Shown here: positions 1 through 6,706 of the stretch, in pieces
Position numbering within the stretch: the stretch's first letter is position 1
Layout: each line of letters opens with the position of its first letter
DNA from: Nevskiaceae bacterium
GTDB lineage: Bacteria > Pseudomonadota > Gammaproteobacteria > Steroidobacterales > Steroidobacteraceae
Assembly: GCA_024234075.1 (NCBI GenBank)
Contig: JACKOV010000004.1
Span: forward strand, 124,001-188,000
Direction: 5' to 3'
DNA: 64,000 nt
Notes under the pieces: model-generated
What the model saw: the letters and a program-made list of their open reading frames with translations, nothing else
What the model was told of the DNA's origin: nothing
Database searches by the model: none
Made by a program: the position numbers and the translations under genes

Positions 1-419
1 GCTGCAAGACCGAGAAGAAAGTCGGCAAGCAGGGACGCAAGGACATCTTCCAGGCCAAGTCCGGCTTCGGCGGCACCGAGTATATGCTCCCGGCGCTGAT
101 CACCGAGGGCAAGCCGCGCGGTCTGTCCTACAACCGCATGGCCGAGCTACTGTCCTACAACCCCGCGCGGCGCTTCGGCCTCAAGGGCAAGGGCGATATC
201 GCGCCGGGCTTCGATGCCGACATCGCACTGGTCGATCCGAACAAGAGCTTCGTCGCCGGCGGCAAGCACTCCGAGTCGTCGCAGGGCTACTCGGTGTTCG
301 AAGGCTACGAGATGAAGGCGAGCGTCACCCGCACGATCCTGCGCGGCAAGACGGTCTACGCCGACGGCAACGCAGTCGGCAAGCCGATCGGCCAGTACCT
401 GCACCGTCCGTACGTCTGA
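1..419 (+). CDS. Cyclic amidohydrolase, C-terminal part (partial)
   Basis: The window opens inside this gene. Codons are in frame from base 3 and stop at 417-419, leaving about 138 C-terminal residues. The segment fits the metal-dependent cyclic amidohydrolases (dihydropyrimidinase, hydantoinase, dihydroorotase, allantoinase), which open cyclic amide rings. The signs are a glycine-rich GFGGTE loop, the helix motif YNPARRFGL, the return to the beta-sandwich in KGDIAPGFDADIALVDP, and a closing TRTILRGKTVYADG. The metal-binding His, Lys and Asp residues lie upstream of the window, so the substrate cannot be told. A strong terminator follows directly, so this is the last gene of its transcript. 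Confidence 0.75.
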   Translation, partial: CKTEKKVGKQGRKDIFQAKSGFGGTEYMLPALITEGKPRGLSYNRMAELLSYNPARRFGLKGKGDIAPGFDADIALVDPNKSFVAGGKHSESSQGYSVFEGYEMKASVTRTILRGKTVYADGNAVGKPIGQYLHRPYV

Positions 420-438
420 GGCTTAGCTCGGTTCGCAC

Positions 439-468
439 GAGGCCCGGGAAACCGGGCCTCGGCGTTTT
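439..468 (+). terminator. Intrinsic terminator after the amidohydrolase
   Basis: A perfect 9-bp stem, GAGGCCCGG (439-447) and CCGGGCCTC (452-460), encloses a 4-base GAAA loop and is followed by GGCGTTTT. It lies 20 bases past the amidohydrolase stop and separates that gene from the peroxiredoxin. Confidence 0.85.
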
Positions 469-516
469 GGGCTAGACTTCCACGCTTCCTCCACCTCACT
501 CACCGGAGACCAGGAC

Positions 517-999
517 ATGAGCATCAAGGCCGGCGATCGCATGCCTGCGGGCACGCTCAAGACCATGACCAAGGACGGTCCGCAGGACATCACCACCGAG
601 CAGATCTTCAAGGGCAAGACCGTGGTGCTGTTCTCCGTTCCGGGCGCATTCACGCCGACCTGCGATGCCAAGCACCTGCCGGGCTTCGTGCAGCAGGCCG
701 ACGCGATCAAGGCCAAGGGCGTCGACACCATCGCCTGCATGGCCGTCAACGACGTGTTCGTGATGAACGCCTGGGGCAAGTCCGGCGGCGTCGGCGACAA
801 GGTCGTCATGCTGGCCGACGGCAATGGCGACTATTCCAAGGCGCTCGGCCTCGAGCTGGATGCGCGCGGTTTCGGCATGGGCGTGCGCGGCCAACGCTTC
901 GCGATCGTCGTCAAGGATGGCGTCGCGACCCACGTCAACGTCGAGGAGAAGGGCCAGTTCAAGGTCTCGACGGCCGAGCACGTGCTCGGTCAGCTCTGA
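517..999 (+). CDS. Peroxiredoxin, Prx5/AhpE-like redoxin
   Basis: This 160-residue thiol peroxidase would reduce hydrogen peroxide and organic hydroperoxides in the cytoplasm, usually with glutaredoxin/glutathione or thioredoxin as electron donor. The Prx5-type active site PGAFTPTC places the peroxidatic cysteine at residue 49. A second cysteine lies at about residue 74. The length matches stand-alone Prx5 proteins rather than the Prx-glutaredoxin fusions. The start is supported by GGAGACCAGGAC just upstream. The gene sits alone between two hairpins, so it is probably monocistronic. Confidence 0.9.
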   Translation: MSIKAGDRMPAGTLKTMTKDGPQDITTEQIFKGKTVVLFSVPGAFTPTCDAKHLPGFVQQADAIKAKGVDTIACMAVNDVFVMNAWGKSGGVGDKVVMLADGNGDYSKALGLELDARGFGMGVRGQRFAIVVKDGVATHVNVEEKGQFKVSTAEHVLGQL

Positions 1000-1025
1000 C
1001 GCCGGAACGGTCCGTCGCTGATCTG

Positions 1026-1050
1026 CTCCGGGGCCTGCGAGGCCCCGGAG
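1026..1050 (+). terminator. Hairpin after the peroxiredoxin gene
   Basis: A perfect 10-bp stem, CTCCGGGGCC (1026-1035) and GGCCCCGGAG (1041-1050), has a 5-base loop and is followed only by CCGTCTT. The T-run is weak, so termination may be partial. The next gene starts 19 bases later. Confidence 0.6.
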
Positions 1051-1068
1051 CCGTCTTGGAGACCTGTC

Positions 1069-2082
1069 ATGCCTGATCGCAACCGCCGCATCACCTTTGC
1101 CCGCTCACCGCAGGGCCTGCCGGTGCCCGAGGACTTCGGTGCCGACTCCACCGCCATCCCGACGCCGGGGCCGGGGCAGTTCCTGTCGCGCAGCATCTAT
1201 CTGTCACTCGACCCGTACTACCGCAATGTGATGAAGAACAGCCAGATGTACGCCGACCGGCTCGCCGCCGGCGACGTCATGGTGGGCGAGACGCTGGCGC
1301 AGATCGTCGATTCACGCCATCCCGAATTCTGCCCCGGCGAGTACGTCGCGGTGCGCAACGGCTGGCAGCAATACGCGCTGTCCGCAGGGCAGGGCGTGCG
1401 GCGGATCGACCCGAACACCGCGCCGCTGTCCACGGCTCTCGGCGTGCTCGGCATGCCGGGCCTCACGGGCTGGTCCGGCACGGTCTATCTCGGCGAGCCG
1501 CGGCCCGGCCAGACCTTCGTGGTCTCCGCCTGCACCGGCCCGGTCGGCAGCACCGCCGGCCAGGTCGCGCGCCACATGGGCGCGCGCGTGGTCGGCATCG
1601 CCGGCTCGCAGGCCAAGTGCGACTACGCCGTCAACGAGCTCGGTTTCGATGCTTGCGTGAACTACAAGAGCGGCGACCTTGCGGCGCTGCTCAAGACCGC
1701 CTGTCCGGACGGCATTGACGTCTATTTCGACAACGTCGGCGGCGACACCCTGGCGGCCGTGATCCGCAACCTCGCCCTGGGCGCACGGATCATCCTCTGC
1801 GGCATGATCGAGGCCTACAGCATGGATCAGCCACCGCCCGGCCCCTGGCTCGGGCCGGTAGTCGGCGCACGCGCCACCATGAAAGGGCTGGTGGTCTACG
1901 ACCACCTCTCGCGCATGCCCGAGATGACCCGCACCGTCGGCGGCTGGATCCGCAAGGGCGAATTCCGCTGGCGCGAGGACATCGCCGAGGGCCTGGAGTC
2001 CGCGCCCGACGCCTTCTGCCGTCTGATGCGCGGCGGGAACTTCGGCAAGGCCCTGGTGCGGATCGGCCCCGAAAAGCTCTGA
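1069..2082 (+). CDS. Zinc-free MDR NADPH oxidoreductase (PTGR/CurA-like)
   Basis: This 337-residue protein has the layout of the zinc-independent medium-chain reductases that reduce activated C=C double bonds with NADPH: prostaglandin/leukotriene reductase, CurA and plant double-bond reductases. An N-terminal GroES-like part contains YLSLDPYYRNVM, typical of this subgroup. A Rossmann domain begins near residue 150 with TGPVGSTAGQ, then DVYFDNVGGDTL near residue 220. No catalytic zinc cysteines are visible. GGAG lies 7 bases before the ATG. The real substrate is unknown; an enone or quinone-like compound fits the family. Confidence 0.88.
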   Translation: MPDRNRRITFARSPQGLPVPEDFGADSTAIPTPGPGQFLSRSIYLSLDPYYRNVMKNSQMYADRLAAGDVMVGETLAQIVDSRHPEFCPGEYVAVRNGWQQYALSAGQGVRRIDPNTAPLSTALGVLGMPGLTGWSGTVYLGEPRPGQTFVVSACTGPVGSTAGQVARHMGARVVGIAGSQAKCDYAVNELGFDACVNYKSGDLAALLKTACPDGIDVYFDNVGGDTLAAVIRNLALGARIILCGMIEAYSMDQPPPGPWLGPVVGARATMKGLVVYDHLSRMPEMTRTVGGWIRKGEFRWREDIAEGLESAPDAFCRLMRGGNFGKALVRIGPEKL

Positions 2083-2085
2083 GAC

Positions 2086-2109
2086 CCGCCGCCCGTCGTC
2101 GTGCGGCGG
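2086..2109. terminator. GC-rich hairpin between convergent genes
   Basis: CCGCCGC (2086-2092) and GCGGCGG (2103-2109) form a 7-bp stem between the MDR stop and the convergent membrane protein gene. There is only a short TT after it, so this is a tentative shared terminator. Confidence 0.35.
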
Positions 2110-2120
2110 TTCCTCGCGAT

Positions 2121-3068
2121 CTACTGATTCGCCGGTTGCGCGGGCGCTGCGTGGGTGGTGCGCCGTCGCGGCATGATTACCGCCAGGAACACGGCCAGCA
2201 GGAAGGCCGCCAGCACGATCCCCATTTCCATCGCGTATTCTGCCGGCTTCGACCAGAACTCGTCGTAGAGCCCCCACTCGTGGGCGATTTCCACCGTCGT
2301 CCAGAAGAGGCCCGCGGTCGGTATCGAATAACGGATGCCGGCCATGATACGCGTGAAGCGCACCAGCCGCAGCAGCAGATAGAACGTCCACAGCATCAGG
2401 CCGAAGCTCACCACATAGGTCACCGTGTGATGCGGTCCGAGAAAGCGCTTGTCCACCAGGAACAGTGACACCGCATAGCAGAACCAGATGACGTACAGGA
2501 CTTCGAGGAAGGTGATGCGGGCGAAATTTCTTTCCGAGGCCGGCAAGGGCTTGCCGGCATCGAAGCGCACGGCCCGCTGGATCCACAGGAAGGCATTGCA
2601 GCGCGTATCCCGGTTGAACACGAAGAACGGCAACGTTGCCATCAACAGGCCCACGGTGGCCTGCACGAACAGCAGGCTCGCGGTCAGGATCCGCTCGCCG
2701 TCGACGACCAGCGGCCCCATGTTCATGTAGTCCGGGTTGAAGCGGAACGCCAGCTCGATCCAGCTGCTCCAGATGATGTGCGCGGCGATGAAGCCCATCC
2801 AGGTGCCGAGCGTCTCGGTGTTGCGCAGCGTGCCATAGACGACCATGCCGACCGCGATCGCCCCGAGGGCGATGTTGATGCCCGTCTGTTGCTGCTGCTC
2901 GAAGTTGTCCAAGATCAAGGTCAGCATGCTGTGCATCAGCGGCACGATGCCGAGCACGATGAAGAAGGCAAAAATGCCGACGAACGGCGGGCGATACAGG
3001 CGGCCGAGAGGGCCGGCCTCGAGGGGCGAGGGCGCAACCCGGTCGCTCGACGAAGGGCTCGTGGACAT
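2121..3068 (-). CDS. Multi-pass membrane protein, function unknown
   Basis: I do not recognise this 315-residue protein. It shows about seven hydrophobic membrane-spanning stretches, beginning near residue 27 and ending with a segment rich in Val, Leu and Ala before a basic PRRR motif and a soluble tail. Trp, His and Glu within the membrane part (for example WSSWIELAF and TVEIAHEWG) could bind a cofactor or metal, but no known motif is visible. The start at 3068 is chosen because AGGAG lies 8 bases upstream. A longer reading from 3158 adds 30 low-complexity residues without such a site. It is convergent with the MDR gene. Confidence 0.7.
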   Translation of the reverse strand: MSTSPSSSDRVAPSPLEAGPLGRLYRPPFVGIFAFFIVLGIVPLMHSMLTLILDNFEQQQQTGINIALGAIAVGMVVYGTLRNTETLGTWMGFIAAHIIWSSWIELAFRFNPDYMNMGPLVVDGERILTASLLFVQATVGLLMATLPFFVFNRDTRCNAFLWIQRAVRFDAGKPLPASERNFARITFLEVLYVIWFCYAVSLFLVDKRFLGPHHTVTYVVSFGLMLWTFYLLLRLVRFTRIMAGIRYSIPTAGLFWTTVEIAHEWGLYDEFWSKPAEYAMEMGIVLAAFLLAVFLAVIMPRRRTTHAAPAQPANQ

Positions 3069-3295
3069 TCTGCGATCTCCTGCAGGCAGCAAACAAAACG
3101 CCCCGCCGCCCGCTGCTCCCGAACGATGGCGTCGGTCGATCACGATAATAGAGTCCACCAGGACAATCGGTGGCGCGGCACGTCCCCGGGTGTCCTACAG
3201 GTGGGCGAAGGCTTGGCCCATTCTGGTACGCACAAACACTTAAAGAGAACCATTCGCGTTCGTGGTTACGATCCATCCATGACTGGGCAGCGCAG

Positions 3296-3721
3296 ATGAT
3301 GGGCTGGGTCTGGAAAACCCTGGGCTGCGTGGCACTCGCGTTCGCGGCGTTGGGTGTGGTGCTGCCGCTGCTGCCGGCGACGCCTTTCGTCTTGGTCGCG
3401 GCCGGGGCCTTTGCCCGCGGCTCGCCGCGCTTCCACGCCTGGCTGCTGAGCCACCCCCGCTGGGGGCCGATCATCGACGCCTGGCGCGAACAGGGCGCGA
3501 TTCCGGCCAGCGGCAAGATCCTGGCGATTGTGCTGATGCTCGCATCGTTGCTGATGGGCGCGTTCGCCGGTTCGCCGCCTTCGATTCAGGTGATGCACGG
3601 TCTGGTGATTCTATGTGCCGGCAGCTGGATCCTGACGCGGCCTACGGCGCAGTTGCGGGAGCGTAGCCCGCAGCAGCGTCGGGTAGCTTGCTCAGGCGAG
3701 TCATCCAGCGCGAAGCGCTAG
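3296..3721 (+). CDS. YbaN-like DUF454 inner-membrane protein
   Basis: About 141 residues with the DUF454 signature: an N-terminal helix, then LPLLPATPFVLVAAGAFARG, SPRFHAWLLSHPRWGP and a downstream pair of hydrophobic helices. Family members such as E. coli YbaN are small inner-membrane proteins of about 125 residues with no settled biochemical role. Two adjacent ATG codons (3296 and 3299) both give a protein of family length. The reading frame stays open further upstream, but that part does not look like the family. The last 20 residues are polar and weakly conserved in character. Confidence 0.85.
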   Translation: MMGWVWKTLGCVALAFAALGVVLPLLPATPFVLVAAGAFARGSPRFHAWLLSHPRWGPIIDAWREQGAIPASGKILAIVLMLASLLMGAFAGSPPSIQVMHGLVILCAGSWILTRPTAQLRERSPQQRRVACSGESSSAKR

Positions 3722-3837
3722 CTTCACTGCCGCAACGTGATTCCCTGAAGGGCCGACTCCGGCTCCGATTCAGTACTGTCCACGGAAACCGGGCAGCTCC
3801 AAGCATCTGCCGATCTGTCGTACCCAAGAGATCCTGC

Positions 3838-4281
3838 TCAGACGAACCACCCGGTACGAAACGATAACCCCACGACCACGAACAACACGGAGATCACGGT
3901 CACCGGGATGATGTGCCAGGCCAGCGCCGTCAATCGACTCGAACTGAGTCGCGGGATCAGTCGCAGCCGCGCATCGAGCGCGAACACGGCAGTCAGCGCC
4001 AGCAGGCCAAGTTTCAGTCCGACCAGCCGCCCGATCGGGTCGGATAGGTCCACCCAGCGTCCGATATCCGGTACCACCGTGTGCGCGAGCATCACGCCGC
4101 TGATCACCTGGATCAGCAGCGCCGGCAGTCCGATGCGCTCGTAGGCGGATTCGTATTGCAGCAGCTCGGCCACCGACTGGCGGCGCAGCGCTCGTGGCAG
4201 GATCGCCAGGGCGAGGATCAGGTGGCCGCCGACCCAGATGGTTGCGGCCAGCAGGTGCAGCAACAGCATCGCGTTACGCAT
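3838..4281 (-). CDS. CopD-like membrane protein (copper resistance family)
   Basis: A 147-residue integral membrane protein with four hydrophobic helices. The first carries HLLAATIWVGGH, the paired-histidine motif of the CopD family. Family members act in copper uptake or tolerance, or are haem-handling membrane proteins. An arginine cluster (RAL RRQ) follows helix 1, and LKLGLLAL marks helix 3. No copC or other copper gene is next to it, so the copper role rests on family likeness only. The next gene upstream on this strand, lysR, ends at 4562. Confidence 0.75.
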   Translation of the reverse strand: MRNAMLLLHLLAATIWVGGHLILALAILPRALRRQSVAELLQYESAYERIGLPALLIQVISGVMLAHTVVPDIGRWVDLSDPIGRLVGLKLGLLALTAVFALDARLRLIPRLSSSRLTALAWHIIPVTVISVLFVVVGLSFRTGWFV

Positions 4282-4401
4282 TCGTACGGAGTGTTGCGGT
4301 GGGCGGGGTGCGGCGCCATATCGGTTTTACGCAGGGAACCCGCCGTGACTACTGACTTTCCAGGTACTCAAGCGGAGTCCTCGACGGGCGCGCCAGGGGC
4401 C

Positions 4402-4560
4402 ATGCCCCGTGTGACCCTGCAGAATCCGGATTTGGATCTAGCTCCGTTGGCCCGCAATTGCATCTGGTGGCAGGCGCCGGAATCTGCGCTCCGGGAGCGT
4501 CATCGGCTGGTCGCCCGGCGTTTGCATCCCGCGTGCTGGATGAATCCCGGGCTTGACGTG
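4402..4560 (+). pseudogene. Possible remnant of a small conserved protein gene
   Basis: An ORF opens with ATG at 4402, with AGGGG six bases before it. Its N-terminal part reads LAPLARNCIWWQAPESAL, then RHRLVAR. That resembles small conserved proteins of about 100 residues known to me by the pattern WWxxPExAL...RxLA..M..G. After residue 35 the likeness fades, and the frame runs on as an arginine/alanine-rich shadow of the antisense lysR end. It may be a decayed or truncated gene. It could equally be chance coding-like sequence. Confidence 0.3.
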
Positions 4561-4561
4561 T

Positions 4562-5482
4562 TCAATCGGCCGGCAAGGCTGCGAACTTATCCGCCAGACA
4601 ATCCAGCAGCGCGCGCACCGAAGGCAGCAGCCCGCGCCGCGACGGGAACACGGCGTGTACGACCGCGCCGTGTGAGCACCAGTCCGGCAGCAGCTTGACC
4701 AGGCGGCCGCTGCGCAACTCGTCTTCCATCATCATTGCCGGCAACTGAGTGACGCCGAGCCCGGCTACGGCGGCGTCCAGGCGGGTGGACAAGTCGTCGG
4801 TCACCAGCCGCGGGCGATGGGACACGCTGGCGGTCGCGCCGTTCGGGCCGACGAGTTGCCAGAGCGGGGCGGCCTGATCGACCGGGCCGTCGCCGATGCT
4901 GGGCAGGGCTTCGAGATCGGCGGGATTCTGCGGTACGGGGTAGTGCTCGCACAGCAGCGGGCTCGCGACCAGATACAGGTTGTGCTGCGCGAGCTCGCGC
5001 ATCACCAGGCTCGAATCCTCGAGCGGCGGGGTTCGTGCACGGATCGCGATGTCGAAGCCCTCGGCCACGACATCGACGCGCCGATTGGTTGCGGTGAGCT
5101 GGATGGTGATGCGCGGATGGCGTTGCATGAACTCGATCAGCATCGCGGCGACCTGCGCGTGCAGCAGGGCCACCGGACAACTGATGCGCACGATGCCCTG
5201 CGGCGCGGCACTGGCGTGGTCGATGACTTCCTGCGCGGCCTGGGCTTCGACCATGATCGCCCGGCAGTGCTGGTAATAGCGCTCGCCGATTTCGGTGACT
5301 GAGAAGCGTCGGCTGGAGCGCTGCAGCAGGCGTACTCCGAGCTGCTCCTCGAGCTGCGCGATCCGCCGGCTGAGCCGGGATTTCGGTATGCCCAGCGCCC
5401 GCGCGGCTGCGGCGAATCCGCGGTGCTCGACCACGTGGCCGAACAGCACCAGGTCGTCGACGTTTTTGAGCGCGGGTATCAT
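4562..5482 (-). CDS. LysR-family transcriptional regulator
   Basis: A 306-residue LysR-type regulator. Residues 7-65 form the winged helix-turn-helix (GFAAAARALGIPKSRLSRR, then LEEQLGVRLLQR). The rest is the two-lobed effector-binding domain, with TNRRVDVVAEGFDIAIR typical of the subgroup that controls small detoxification genes. It is divergent from the pirin gene. A perfect 7-bp inverted repeat lies 7 bases upstream of its start, in the position expected for binding by the regulator itself. Likely targets are therefore itself and pirin; the effector is unknown. Confidence 0.92.
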   Translation of the reverse strand: MIPALKNVDDLVLFGHVVEHRGFAAAARALGIPKSRLSRRIAQLEEQLGVRLLQRSSRRFSVTEIGERYYQHCRAIMVEAQAAQEVIDHASAAPQGIVRISCPVALLHAQVAAMLIEFMQRHPRITIQLTATNRRVDVVAEGFDIAIRARTPPLEDSSLVMRELAQHNLYLVASPLLCEHYPVPQNPADLEALPSIGDGPVDQAAPLWQLVGPNGATASVSHRPRLVTDDLSTRLDAAVAGLGVTQLPAMMMEDELRSGRLVKLLPDWCSHGAVVHAVFPSRRGLLPSVRALLDCLADKFAALPAD

Positions 5483-5488
5483 GGTGAT

Positions 5489-5514
5489 TTATCGTTCTGA
5501 AAATGGGACGATAA
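5489..5514. promoter_or_regulatory. Inverted repeat in the lysR-pirin intergenic region
   Basis: TTATCGT (5489-5495) and ACGATAA (5508-5514) form perfect 7-bp arms with a 12-base spacer, seven bases upstream of the lysR start codon. The AT-rich dyad fits the general LysR operator form, T-N11-A within a palindrome. It would overlap the lysR leader and could also act on the divergent pirin promoter. Confidence 0.55.
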
Positions 5515-5605
5515 GTCCTGATCTTCGGCCCTTGTAGGGCAGCGTTGCAATCATAGATTGTCCGCAAGGCCCGGCAACAGGTCGGGCTCGTTTCAGGAGC
5601 CTGCG

Positions 5606-6514
5606 ATGAAGAAAGTCCTCGGTATCCACGGCAACCGCAGTCCGCACTGGGTGGGCGACGGCTTCCCGGTACGCACGCTGTTTTCCTACGACACGCTGGG
5701 CCGCGAGGCGAGCCCCTTTCTGTTGCTCGACTATGCGGGGCCGGCGGAGTTTGTCGCGGCGACGCGTCGGCGGGGTGTCGGTGAGCATCCGCATCGCGGT
5801 TTCGAGACGGTGACCATCGTCTACCAGGGCGAGGTCGAGCATCGGGACTCGACCGGCGCAGGTGGGCAGATCGGCCCGGGCGACGTGCAGTGGATGACTG
5901 CCGGCAGCGGCATCCTGCATGAGGAATACCATTCGCCGGCGTTCACGCGCCGCGGCGGCACGCTGGAGATGGTGCAGCTCTGGGTCAACCTGCCGGCGCA
6001 GCAGAAGATGGCCGCGCCGAGCTACCAGACGCTGCTCGATGCGGATATTCCCGTCGTCACGTTGCCCGGGCAGGCGGGTTCGCTGCGGGTGATCGCCGGC
6101 GACTATCAGGGCCATCTGGGTCCGGCCCGGACCTTCACGCCGATCGATGTCTGGGATCTGCGGCTCGAGGAGAGTCGCCACGTGTCGCTGGCGCTGCCGG
6201 AGGGTCGCAATGTCGGCATCGTGGTGCTGCGCGGTGTCGTGCAGGTCAACGAGTCGCAGATCGCCAGGGAAGCGCAGATGGTGCTGCTTGATCGGGCGGG
6301 CAGCGAGGTCCGCCTGGAAGCCCAGGACGGCGCGAAGCTGCTGTTGCTCAGCGGCGAGCCGATAGACGAGCCGATCGCCGGCTACGGGCCGTTCGTGATG
6401 AACACACGGGCCGAGATCGAGCAGGCCTTCCGCGATTTCAACGAAGGCCGGTTCGGGATGATCCCGCCGGTGGAGGCCGTCGGTCGTATCGCGGCGGCGG
6501 ACGGTATGCGCTGA
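5606..6514 (+). CDS. Pirin-family cupin protein
   Basis: A 302-residue bicupin of the pirin family. The N-terminal cupin holds the iron-site motif HPHRGFETVT near residue 72 and HRDSTG shortly after, then the conserved GSGILHEE. The family-typical middle part LQLWVNLP appears here as VQLWVNLP. Bacterial pirins are iron proteins; some have quercetinase activity, others act as redox-linked regulators. The ATG at 5606 has AGGAG 7 bases upstream. Its divergent position next to lysR suggests control by that regulator, as often seen for pirins. Confidence 0.93.
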   Translation: MKKVLGIHGNRSPHWVGDGFPVRTLFSYDTLGREASPFLLLDYAGPAEFVAATRRRGVGEHPHRGFETVTIVYQGEVEHRDSTGAGGQIGPGDVQWMTAGSGILHEEYHSPAFTRRGGTLEMVQLWVNLPAQQKMAAPSYQTLLDADIPVVTLPGQAGSLRVIAGDYQGHLGPARTFTPIDVWDLRLEESRHVSLALPEGRNVGIVVLRGVVQVNESQIAREAQMVLLDRAGSEVRLEAQDGAKLLLLSGEPIDEPIAGYGPFVMNTRAEIEQAFRDFNEGRFGMIPPVEAVGRIAAADGMR

Positions 6515-6516
6515 AC

Positions 6517-6552
6517 AAAAGGCCCGGTCACACCCTGAGTGCCCGGGCCCTT
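6517..6552 (+). terminator. Terminator hairpin after pirin
   Basis: GGCCCGG (6521-6527) pairs with CCGGGCC (6543-6549). The stem is preceded by AAAA and followed by CTT. Because it has A's on one side and T's on the other, it may stop transcription from both directions; the gene beyond it is on the opposite strand. The stretch from 6553 to 6706 holds nothing else recognisable. Confidence 0.6.
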
Positions 6553-6706
6553 GCCAGCGATCCTGCCGCGCGACCATCAGCGGCTTCACGCTGCTGACAT
6601 CAAACGTCTGCGCGAAACCTTGCGGTTCAGCCAGCCGGTGTCTGCAGGCCATCATCTGATGGCGGGGTCTGTGGCTGCGGCATAGAGGCTGCAGCCCAAA
6701 TTTCGA

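Noticed and set aside
1312..3516. A 734-codon open frame on the minus strand across the MDR and membrane protein genes
   Set aside because: It runs antisense to or out of frame with two well-supported genes, has a Pro/Arg/His-rich make-up typical of GC-rich shadow frames and no family likeness.
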